Shown in pieces: positions 9,100 to 19,200 of a stretch of DNA of 64,000 nt; position 1 is the stretch's first letter; each line of letters opens with the position of its first letter. The DNA is from Prorocentrum cordatum (Eukaryota; Sar; Dinophyceae; Prorocentrales; Prorocentraceae), in the NCBI GenBank assembly GCA_963575745.1, contig CAUYUJ010016059.1, positions 198,001 through 262,000 on the forward strand. Reading direction: 5' to 3'. The translations under genes and the position numbers were made by a program. Under the pieces are notes generated by a model. That model ran no database searches and was not told the DNA's origin. It worked only from the letters and a program-made list of their open reading frames with translations.

Positions 9100-9202
9100 T
9101 GAAGCAGCGGCCTGCGTATCCTCCAGCTTTCGTTTCTGCCCGTTTGATCACAATGTCTCGTCCAGACACTTCGCTAAATAATCCACTCGTTTATCGTAAC
9201 AA

Positions 9203-9529
9203 TCATATGATGCATGAGCGCCTTCTGGAACCAGGCCAGTGCCCTTCCAATGTCGAACCACTCCACGGAAGTGTTGCGTTTGAGCTGCTGTGTTTTTTTC
9301 GCTGGCCAGAGTAAGTGCGAGCAAAGAACATCCACTGGGAAGCCATGTCCTTTCGCGCCCAAATATCCAAACGGCCTCTTGCGTTCGCACCGTTGTCGCC
9401 GCACGCAGCAATCCGAGCCCGCATAACATGATCTTCCCGACAGCCCGTCAGATGAAGTCCCACGTAAGAAACCGGCACCTGTGCAATATAGCACTGGCAA
9501 GTCGCATGCACTCGGCGAACGACGGAACT
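9203..9529 (-). pseudogene. Retroposed transcript body behind a relict spliced leader
   Basis: The minus-strand sequence following the relict leader stays open in one frame for about 110 codons (the frame ending at 9203), starting VVRRVHATCQCYIAQVPVSY. Two other minus frames also look partly coding (SVEWFDIGRALAWFQKALMH; VRHWKGTGLVPEGAHASYDC), which suggests frameshift decay. In dinoflagellates a spliced leader in genomic DNA means that a mature mRNA was reverse-transcribed and reinserted, so this is most likely an intron-less cDNA copy. The parent gene is not recognised. No clear poly-A remnant is seen downstream. Confidence 0.45.
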
Positions 9530-9549
9530 CTTGAGCCAAAACGGCAACG
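9530..9549 (-). other. Relict dinoflagellate spliced-leader sequence
   Basis: The minus strand reads CGTTGCCGTTTTGGCTCAAG. The last 20 bases of the dinoflagellate leader are CGTAGCCATTTTGGCTCAAG, so 18 of 20 agree and the final 12 are identical. The differences are A to T at position 4 and A to G at position 8 of this stretch. In 64 kb a match this good by chance is improbable (of order 1 in several thousand). No SL-RNA donor GT follows the AAG, so this is not an SL RNA gene. Confidence 0.78.
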
Positions 9550-9559
9550 AAGAGAAGGA

Positions 9560-10300
9560 GAGGCAGGGGCGGAGGGGAATGGTGGGTAGAGGGAAAGGAA
9601 GGATGGCGGGCGGGCCCCAGCGCTCACGCAGCCCTTCTTTTTGAAGCCCAGATGTCAACATCTGTTTGTTCCCTGGGCTCTTGCAACAAAACGCACCCAT
9701 CATGATGAAATTACGCGGGTAGTCGCGACCAAAGGTTCAACGCATAGGCGCGTAGACTGTCTGAGAATCACCTATCCCAGTAAGTGGGATGACAGACGCT
9801 GTATATCAGCATGCGGTCTTGCTGGACGGAGCTCGCCCCGCCGACGCACCGTTTCGAACCGCCGCCTTGGGCGCGTCGCGGAATTCCCCCTCAGGCGCGC
9901 CGCGGTTTCCGCTGGGCGCTGGCTGCCGACGTCGTGCAACAGCTATCTGGTGCAGCTGCTGCTCGCGCGGGATGCCTGTCACACCAGAGCCCGCCAAAAC
10001 TGGCTTGGGAAAGGAGATGACGAGGGCGAGGAGGAGAGGGGGGGGGGGCGGAGGGGCAGAGGGAGGAGGCGGTGGAGGAGCCAGAGCTGGGGGGCGATGG
10101 CGAGGACGGCGACCATGCCGAGGACGGGGTGTGGGCAGGCTGATAATGGGCAAGCGGAAGCAAGTCATCAGTAATTCGAATACTGCAGTCCACTCGCTGC
10201 AGAATTTGCGCCTGCGCCCGTTCGGCATGACGCCTCTGCGGTTTTCATGACTTATCTTTTTGTTTTTTTGAAAAATGAGAAATTGAAACAACTACGTATT
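9560..10300. other. Unassigned stretch
   Basis: Open frames on both strands overlap. None has a recognisable motif, and those across 10010-10080 are translations of a GGA/GGG purine repeat. 10245-10315 is AT-rich, with a T8 run at 10260-10268. Nothing further is supported. Confidence 0.4.
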
Positions 10301-10479
10301 TGAATAAATGATAGGGTCGGCTGGCAATATCGAGGACGCCCACGGCGAATCACCGCCGCCCCCTGCCCCTTTGGAAGCGCCTCTGTGGCCGACAGCTGGG
10401 CCAGAGCTTGGCCAAACTATCGGGCCAGTTGTTCCCCGAGTCGGTTCGGGAAGACTTCGGGGAACGCGCTGGGGAGGCA

Positions 10480-10810
10480 AGAAGAGGTGGAGGAGGGGGG
10501 GGACCAGGAAAAAGGAGGAGGAGGAGGAGGCCTCTAGGGCGCCTCTGGGGGCACTCTCGGGGCGTCCTGGGATCTTCCTGGGGGCCTCTTGGAAGATTAT
10601 TGGGGGCCTTTTGGGGGCTTCTCGGGAGCCTCTTTGGCAGTCTTAAGGCGTTCCTGGCTTGTCTGACGCCGTCGGAAGCCGTCTTGGGGGCCTGTCTGTG
10701 TCGTCCTGGGGCCCTCCTGTGGAATTTCAAGGCCGTCTTAGAGGCCAGCTTGGGCGTCTTGGAGGCCTCTTGGCCCGTCTTGGAGGCCTCTTGGGGCCGT
10801 TCGGTGGGCC
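10480..10810. repeat. GGCCTCTTGGGG minisatellite
   Basis: Opposite strand sense to the 5849 and 7640 blocks: repeated GGCCTCTTGG, GCCGTCTTGGGGGCC, GGAGGCCTCTTGG words after a short GGA tract. It contains no gene. Confidence 0.85.
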
Positions 10811-10911
10811 TTTTTTTCTCCTCGCGCTTTGAACGCGGGCCGCCCCACAACCGGAATCGCCAGCGTGCTTGCGGGCCAAACGCCATGTGACATGCAATCA
10901 AACACCTCGAA

Positions 10912-11046
10912 TGAAGACTCTGCAGCGGGTGAAGCACTTGTTCTCCTAAGCAGCGGCGAAAGCTAGGGGCAAACATTCAGTGAACGCTCCGCTGCGGGTA
11001 CAGCACTTGTTCTCCTAAGCAGTGGCGAAAAATAGGGCAAACATTC
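10912..11046. repeat. Two-copy tandem repeat, about 68 bp
   Basis: GCACTTGTTCTCCTAAGCAG followed by YGGCGAAA and GGGCAAACATTCA occurs twice in a row, ending 50 bases before the inverted terminus of the large satellite. Confidence 0.85.
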
Positions 11047-11094
11047 ACACTGCCTACGTGAGCACAGATGTTCACGGGATTACTGACCATGAAT

Positions 11095-11310
11095 ACTGGC
11101 TTGATTTAGGGCGGGGTTTTCGGACTCAACCGACTCAACCTGTTTTTGCATCATCGTCATCATCGTCGTCATGATATTCATCATCGTCCGCCCTGGGCCG
11201 ACGACGATTGTAATGATGGTGGTTATCAAATCGTAGTGCTGATGGTGGTGGCGATGGTGATGGTGATGATGGTGGTGCTCATCACATCCATCATCACCAT
11301 CATCACCATC
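11095..11310 (+). repeat. Left inverted-repeat arm of the satellite block
   Basis: Perfect 20-bp terminus, then ACTCAACCGACTCAACCTG, then CGACGACGATTGTAATGATG and GTGGTTATCAAATCGTAGTG, then GATGGTG microsatellite leading into the array. It pairs with 22258-22520 on the opposite strand. The 19-bp word GACTCAACCGACTCAACCT is in the same strand sense in both arms, unlike the rest. Confidence 0.85.
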
Positions 11311-14300
11311 AGCTCTAACATAGCATGTTAGAATATGTTAGAGCTCCCTGGGGGCTCCAACATCGTATGCTACAGCTCCGTGGGAGCTCTAACATAGCAT
11401 GTTAGAGCTCCATGTGAGATCTAACATGCCATGGTAGAGTTCCACGGGAGCTCTAACATAACATATTCGAGCTCCACGGGAGCTCTAACCTCCTATGTTA
11501 GAGCTCCCGGGGAGATCTAACATAGCTTGTTCGAGATCCCAGGGAGCCCTAACAAATCCATGGTTAGAGCTCACGTGGGGATCAAATGGCACGTGATACC
11601 ATTTTAGAGCTCCCCAGGGAGCTCCAAAATTGCTTATGATAGAGCTACAGGGCGGCTCTAACATGCCATGTTAGAGCTCCCTGGGAGCTCTAACATGCTA
11701 CATACCATGTTAGAGCTCCAACGGAGCTCTAACATAGCATGTTCCAGTATGTTAGAGCTCCAACGGAGCTCTAACATAGCATGTTCAAGTATGTTAGAGC
11801 TCCCATGGAGCTCTAACAAGGTATGTTAGAGCTCCGTGGGAGCTCTAACATGGCTTGGTAGAGCCCCAACGGAGCTCTAACATGGCATGCTCGAGTATGT
11901 TAGAGCTCCCTGGGAGCTCTAACATGCTATATTAGAGCTCCCATTCTAGAGCTCCCTGGGGGCTCCAAAATACCGAGCTCCAACGGAGCTTTAACATAGC
12001 GTGTTAGAGCTCAGTGGGAGCTCCGTGGGAGCTCTAACATGGTATGTTAGAGCTCCAGCGGAGCTCTAACATAGCATGTTCGAGTATGTTAGAGCTCCCT
12101 GGGAGGTCTAACATGGCATGTTAGAGCTCCGTGGGAGCTCGAACATGGCATGTTGGAGCTCCCACGGTGCTCTAACATAGCATGTTCCAGTATGTTAGAG
12201 CTCCCTGGAAACTCTAACATGGTATGTTAGAGCTCCGTGGGAGCTCTAACATGGCTTGTTAGAGCTACAACGGAGCTCAAACATAGCATGTTAAAGCTCC
12301 CAGGGAGCTCTAACATACTCTTCCAACCTGCTATGTTAGAGCCCCCTGGGAGCTCGAACGTAGCATGTTAGAGCTCCCACGGTGCTCTAACCTACGACGT
12401 TAGAGCTCCCAGGGAGTTCTACCATAATATAACATGCTATGTTAGAGCTCCATTGGAGCTCTAACATACCATGTTAGAGCCCCCAGGGGGCTCTAACATG
12501 TCATGTTGGAGCTCTAACATACTCGAACTTGCTATGTTAGAAGCTCCCTGGGAGCTCTAACCCGCCGCCGCCGCCGCCGCCGCCGCCCCTTAACCGTTTC
12601 ACAATCGATTGCGCAACGGTTAAGACCCCCCCCCCTCTCGCCAGGGGGGGGGCTTAACCGTGTCAGAAGTTCGAGATCCCAGGGAGCTCTAACATGCCAT
12701 GTTAGAGCTCCCTGAGAGCTCTAACATGGCACGTGATACCATGTTCGAGCTCCCAGGGAGCCCTAACATGCTATGTTTAAGCTCAAGGGAGCTCGAACAT
12801 GCAATGTTAGAGCTCCATGGGAGCTCTAACATGGCACGTGCTACCATGTCCAGAGATCCCAGGGAGCTCTAACATGCTATGTTAGAGCTCAATGGAGCTC
12901 TAACATAGCATGTTAAATTACTTTAGAGCTCCCTGGGAGCTCTAACTTCTATATTAGAGCTCCGTGGGAGCCCTAACACGGCTTGTTAGAGCTCCAACGG
13001 AGCTCTAACATAGCATGTTCGAGTATGTTAGGGCTCCCTGGGAGCTCTAACATGGCATGTTAGAGCGCCCTGGGAGCTCGAACATGGTATGTTAGAGCTC
13101 CAACGGAGCTCTAACATAGCATGTTCCAGTATGTTAGAGCTCCCTGGGAACTCTGACATGGTATGTTCGAGCTCCGTGGGAGCTCTAACATGGCGCGTTA
13201 GAGCTCCAACGGAGCTCTAACATAGCATTTTCGAGTATGTTAGAGCTCCCTGGGAGCTCTAACGTGCTACGTTAGAGCTCCCATGTTAGAGCTCCCTGGG
13301 AGCTCTAACATACCGAGTTCCAACGGAACATTCACATATCATGTTAGAGCTCCGGGGGAGCTCCCTGGGAGCTCCAACATGGTATGCTAGAGCTCCGTGG
13401 GAGCTCTAACGTGGTATGTTAGAGCCCCAACGGAGCTCTAACATAGCATGCTCCAGTCTGTTAGGGCCCCCTGGGAGCTCTAACATGGTATGTTAGAGCT
13501 CCATGTGAGCTCTAATATGGCTTGTTAGAGCTCCAACGGAGCTCTAACATAGCATGTTCAAGTCTGTTAGAGCACCCTGGGGGCTCTAACATGGTATGGT
13601 AGAGCTCCGCGGGAGCTCTAACACGGCATGTTAGAGCTCCAGCGGGGTTCTAACATAGCATGCTCCAGTATGTTAGAGCTCCCTGGGAGTTCTCACATGG
13701 TATGTTAGAGCTCCGTGGGAGCTCTAACATGGCTTGTTAAGAGCTCCAACGGAGCTCTAACATAGCATGTTCGAGTATGTTAGAGCTCACTGGAAGCTCT
13801 AAGATGCTATATTAGAGCTCCCATGTTAGAGCTCCCTGGGGGTTCTAAAATACTGAGCTCCAACGGAGCTTTAACATAGCATGTTAGAGCTCATTGGGAG
13901 CTCCCTGTTCACGGCGGTACCGCAGGCTTAGAGCTCCCAGGGAGCTCTAGTGGCTGTTAGAGCTCCAACGGAACGCTCTAACATACGCATGTTCCAGTTA
14001 ATGGTAGAGCTCACTGGAGCTCTAACATTGGTTAGTTAGAAGTCCGTGGGAGCTCTAAACATGGCTTGTTAGAGGCTCCAAAGGAGCTTAGCAAGCATGT
14101 TCGAGAGGTTTTAGAGCTCCCTGGGAGCTCTAAACGGGTCATATTGAACTTGCTATGTTAGAAGCTCCCTGGGAGCTCTAAACACCGGCCTCCAACGGAG
14201 CTTTAACATATCATGTTAGAGCTCAGTGGGAGCTCCCTGGGAGCTCTAACATGGTATGTTAGAGCTCCGTGGGAGCTCTAACATGGTATGTTACAGCTCC

Positions 14301-15777
14301 AGCGGAGCTCTGACATAGCATGTTCCAGTATGTTAGAGCTCCCTGGGAGCTCTAACATGGGATGTTAGAGCTCCGTGGTAGCTCTAACATGGTATGTTAC
14401 AGCTCCAACGGAGCTCTAACATGGCATGTTCCCGTATGTTAGAGCTCCCTGGGAGCTCTAACATGGCATGTTAGAGCTCCCAGGGGGGCTCTAACATGGC
14501 TTGTTAGAGCTCCAGAGGAGCTCTAACATACCATGTTCGAGGATGTTAGAGCTCCCTGGGAGCGCTAACATGCTATGTTGGAGCTCCCACGTTAGAGCTC
14601 CCATGGGAGCTCTAGCATACCGAGCTCCAACGGAGCTTTCACATATCATGTTAGAGCTCCGGGGGAGCTCCCTGGGGGCTCTAACACGGTATGCTAGAGC
14701 TCCGTGGGAGCTCTAACATGGTATGTTAGAGCCCCAACGGAGCTCTAACATCGCATGTTCCAGTATGTTAGAGCTCCCTGGGAGCTCTAACATGGTATGT
14801 CAGAGCTCAGTGGGAGCTCGAACATGGCTTGTTAGAGCTCCAACGGAGCACTCACATAGCATGTTCGAGTAGGTTAGAGCTCCCTGGGAGCTCTAACATG
14901 GTATGTTAGAGCCCCGTGGGAGCTCTAACATGGTATGTTACAGCTCCAGCGGAGCTCTGACATAGCATGTTCCAGTATGTGAGAGCTCCCTGGGTGCTCT
15001 AACATGGGATGTTAGAGCTCCGTTGGAGCTCTAACATGGCTTGTTATAGCTCCAACGGGGCTCTAACATAGCATGTTCGAGTAGGTTAGAGCTCCCTGGG
15101 AGCTCGAACATGCAATATTAGAGCTCCCATGTTAGAGCTCCCTGGGGGCTCTAAAATACCGAGCTCCAACGGAGCTTTAACATAGCATGTTAGAGCTCAG
15201 TGGGAGCTCCCTGGGGGCTCTAACATGGTATGTTACAGCTCCAACGGAGCTCTAAGATAGCATGGTCGAGTCTGTTAGAGCTCCCTGGGAGCTCTAACAT
15301 GGTATGTTAGAGCTCCGCGGGAGCTCTAGCATGGCATGTTAGAGCTCCATCGGAGCTCTAACATAGCATGTTCCAGTATATTAGAGCTCCCTGGGAGCTC
15401 TAACATGGCACGTTAGAGCTCCCAGGGAGCTCTAACACACTCTAACTTGCTATGTTAGAGCCCCCATGGGAGCTCTATCATAGCATATTAGAGCTCCCTG
15501 GGAGCTCTAACATTACTATGTAGCTATGTTAGGGCTCAACGGGAGCTCTAAATACGATGTTCGAGCTCCGTTGGAGCTCTAACATACCATGTTAGAGCTC
15601 CATTTGAGCTCTAACATACGATGTTAGAGCTCCCAGGGGGCTCTAACATACTCTATCTTGCTATGTTAGAGCTCCCTGGGAGCTCTAACATAGCATGTTA
15701 GGGCTCCCGCCATGTTAGAGCTCCGCGGGAGCTCTAACAAGCCATGTTAGAGCTCCCACGGAGCTCTAACATACTGG
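11311..15777. repeat. Palindromic satellite, array 1
   Basis: The unit is a 25-base palindrome with arms GTTAGAGCTCC and GGAGCTCTAAC around a 3-base centre (CTG, GTG, AAC, AGC). Units are joined by 7-17 base linkers such as ATGGTAT, ATGGCTT and ATAGCATGTTCSAGTAT. Three units with these linkers make a repeat of roughly 105 bp. Every few units there is a marker segment (ATGCTATATTAGAGCTCC ... ATACCGAGCTCCAACGGAGC), at about 11.92, 13.25, 13.79, 14.57 and 15.10 kb, giving a second-order period of about 0.45-1.3 kb. GAGCTC (SacI) sites recur every 10-40 bases. Confidence 0.95.
12562..12668. repeat. Hairpin spacer 1 (GCC run plus CTTAACCGTT palindrome)
   Basis: A GCC microsatellite is followed by CTTAACCGTT, an inner ATCGAT and AACGGTTAAG (12589-12624), a 36-base stem-loop. 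A C-run, CTCTCGCCA, a G-run and another CTTAACCG follow. Confidence 0.85.
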
Positions 15778-16005
15778 AACATGCTGATGGTAAGGATGGT
15801 GATGATGATGATGATGATGATGGGGATGGTGATGATGGCATGGTGAGGGCGGTTGTGATGGTGATGATGGTGATGGTGATGATGGTGATTCTGGATGCGA
15901 TGAGCACCACCATCATCACCATCACCATCGCTACCACCATCAGCACTACGATTTGATAACCACCATCATTACAATCGTCGTCGGCATCAAAACACCAAAT
16001 TACTA
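15778..16005 (-). repeat. Internal copy of the inverted-repeat arm
   Basis: It has the same orientation as the right arm: both are entered by AACATACTGGAACATGCTGATGG and contain GATGATGATG runs, CATCAGCACTACGATTTGAT, AACCACCATCATTACAATCG and GGCATCAAAA. It lacks the outer GACTCAACC and 20-bp terminal parts. It shows that one array-plus-arm unit was duplicated or that two elements are nested. Confidence 0.9.
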
Positions 16006-16268
16006 AGGGGGGGGCCTTAACCAACGAAATAGGGTCCTTAAACCGCTCGGCGATCGATCGCGGAAAACGGTTAAGACCCCCTATCGCGAGGGGGGGTTCT
16101 TAACCAGATCGATCGATCGCGCACACGGTTAGACCCCCTCCTCTCGCAAGGGGGGGGGGGGGGGGGGGGGTGCCTTAACCGCTGCGCAACCGATTGCGAC
16201 ACGGTCACGGCCCCCCCCCTGGCGAGAGGGAGGGCCTTAACCGTTTCACAATCGATCGCGCAACGGTT
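16006..16268. repeat. Hairpin spacer 2 with G21 tract
   Basis: Four successive versions of the CTTAACC ... GGTTAAG hairpin with GATCGATCG or ATCGAT centres, separated by C-runs and G-runs. One is an uninterrupted run of 21 G (16150-16170), a likely G-quadruplex former. AACGGTTAACATGGC then re-enters the satellite. Confidence 0.88.
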
Positions 16269-19200
16269 AACATGGCTTGTTAGAGCTCCAACGGGGCTCT
16301 AACATAGCATGTTAAAGCTCCCAGGGAGCTGTAACATACTCCAACTTGCTATGTTAGGGCCCCATGGGAGCTCTAACATAGCATGTTAGAGCTCCCACGG
16401 AGCTCTAACACACGATGTTAGAGCTCCCAGGGAGCCCACCCTAGAATAACAATACGATTGGAGCTCATAAGTGCGGCTCTATAAATGCCATGTTAGGGAG
16501 CTTCCAGGGGGCCTAACATGCCTATGTTTGAGCCTCCCCCACCACGCGCTCTAAAATACCACTTTAGAGCTCCCGGGCGCTCTAACAGACTCACCACTTG
16601 CTATGTTAGCTCCATTGAAACCCCACGTTAGAGCTCTGCGGGGAAGTCTAAAACATGGCAAGTGATTACCATGTTAGAGCTCCCAGGGATACTAACATGC
16701 TATGTGAGAGCGCCCACGGAGGCCGCTAAAACATAGCATGTTCCAATATGTTAGAGCCCCCTGGGAGCTCTAATATCGCATGTTAGAGCTCCGTGGGAAC
16801 TCGAACATGGCTTGTTAGAGCTCCAACGGAGCTCTAACATAGCATGCTCGAGTATGTTAGAGCCCCCTGGGAGCTCTAACATCGTATGTTAGAGCTCAAA
16901 TGGAGCTCTAACGTGGTATGTTAGAGCTCCAACGGAGCTCTAACATAGCATGTCCCAGTATGTTAGAGCTCCCAGGGAGCTCTAACATGGTATGTTAGAC
17001 CCCCGTGGGAGCTCTAACATGGCTTGTTGAGCTCCAGCGGAGCTCTACCATAGCATGTTCGAGTATGGTGGAGCTCCCTGGGAGCTCCAACATACTACGT
17101 TAGAGCTCCCATGCCAGAGCTCCCTGGGAGCTCTAAAACATACGAGCTCCAACGGAGCTTTAACTATCATGTTAGAGCTCCGGGGAGCTCCCGGGAGCTA
17201 TAACATGTATGTATAGAGCTCCGTGGGTAGAGAAGCTAGAGAAGCTCAAACATGGTATGTAGAGCCCCAGCGGAGAGAGAGAAGCTCAACATGCATGTTC
17301 CAGTTTAGTTCGAGGCTCCCTGGAGCTCTAACAAGCAGTTAGGAGCTCCGTCGGGAGCTCTAACATGGACGCTTGGTAGAGCTCAAGCGGAGAGCTAATA
17401 ACAAGCTACATTGTTCGCGTATTGTTAGAGCTCCCTGGGAGCTTAAAAATGTCAGAGCTCCGTGGGAGCTCTAACATGGCATGTTAGAGCTCCAACGGAG
17501 CTCTACCATAGCAAGTTAGAGTATATTAGAGCTCCCTGAGAGCTCTAACATGGTATGTTAGAGCTCCGTGGGAGCTCTGACATGGCTTGTTCGAGCTCCA
17601 ACGGAGCTCTACCATAGCATGTTCGAGTATGTTAGAGCTCACTGGGAGCTCTAACATCCTATACTAGAGCTCCCATGTGAGAGCTCCCTGGGAGCTCTAA
17701 AATACCGAGCTCCAACGGAGCTTTAACATAGAATGTTAGAGCTCAGTGGGAGCTCCCTGGGAGCTCTAACATAGTATGTTAGAGCTCCGTGGGAGCTCTA
17801 ACATGGCTTGTTAGAGCCCCAACGGATCTGTAACATAGCATGTTCGAGTATGTTAGAGCTCTCTGGGAGCTCGAACATGGTATGTTAGAGGCCCGTGGGA
17901 GCTCTAACATGGCTTGTTAGAGCTTCAACGGAGCTCTAACATAGCATGTTAGAGTATGTTAGGGCTCCCCGGGAGCTCTAACATGCTATATTAGAGCTCC
18001 CATGTTAGAGCTCCCTGGGAGCTTTAAAATACCGAGCTCCAACGGAGCTTTAACATAGCATGTTAGAGCTCAGTGGGAGCTCCCTGGGAGCTCTAACACG
18101 GCTTGTTAGAGATCCAGCGGAGCTCTAACATGGCTTGTTAGAGCTCCAACGGAGCTCTAACATAGCATGTTCGAGCATGTCAGAGCTCCATGGAAGCTCT
18201 AACATGGTATGTTAGAGCTCCGTGGGAGCTTTAACATGGTATCTTAGAGCTCCAACGGAGCTCTAACATAGCATGTTCCAGTATGTTAGAGCTCCAACGG
18301 AGCTCTAACATAGCATGTTCCAGTATGTTAGAGCTCACTGGGAGATCTAACGTGCTACGTTAGAGCTCCCATGTTAGAGCTCCCTGGGAGCTCTAACATA
18401 CCGAGCTCCAAAGGAGCCTTTAATCTGTCATGTTAGAGCTCCGTGGGAGCTCCCTGGGAGCTCTAACATGGTACGTTAGAGCTCCAACGGAGCTCTAGCA
18501 TGGCATGTTAGAGCTCCCACGGAGCTCTAACATAGCATGTTCCAATATGTTAGAGCTCCCTGGGAGCTCTAACATGGTATGTTAGAGCTGCGTGGGGGCT
18601 CTAACATGGCTTGTTAGAGCACCAACGGAGCTCTAACATAGCATCTTCGAGTATGTTAGAGCTCCCACGCAGCTCTAACATAGCATGTTCCAGTATGTTA
18701 AAGCTCCGAGGGAGCTCTAACATGGTATGTTAGAGCTCCGTGGGAGCTCTAACATGGCTTGTTAGAGCTCCAACGGAGCTCTAACATAACATGTTCACAT
18801 GCTATATTCGAGCTCCAATGTTAGAGCTCCCAGGGGGCTCTAACATACCGAGCTCCAACGGAGCTTTAACGTAGCATGATAGAGCTCAGTGGGAGCTCCC
18901 TGGGCGCTCTAACATGGTATGTTAGAGCTCCGTGGGAGCTCTAACATGGCATGTTAGAGCTCCGACGGAGCTCTAACATAGCATGTTCCAGTATGTTCGA
19001 GCTCCCTGGGAGCTCGAACATGGTATGTTAGAGCTCCGTGGGAGCTCTAACATGGCTTGTTAGAGCTCCAACGGAGCTCTAACATAGCATGTTCGAGTAT
19101 GTTCGAGCTCCCTGGGAGCTCTAACATGGTATGTTAGAGCTCCGTGGGAGCTCTAACAAGGCATGTTAAAGCTCCAGCGGAGCTCTAACATAGCATGTTC

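Noticed and set aside
15734-16024. Met/Val/Ile-rich 'membrane protein' frames at 11.2, 15.8 and 22.3 kb
   Set aside because: They arise from GATGGTGATG microsatellite in the inverted arms and have no start context or non-repeat sequence.
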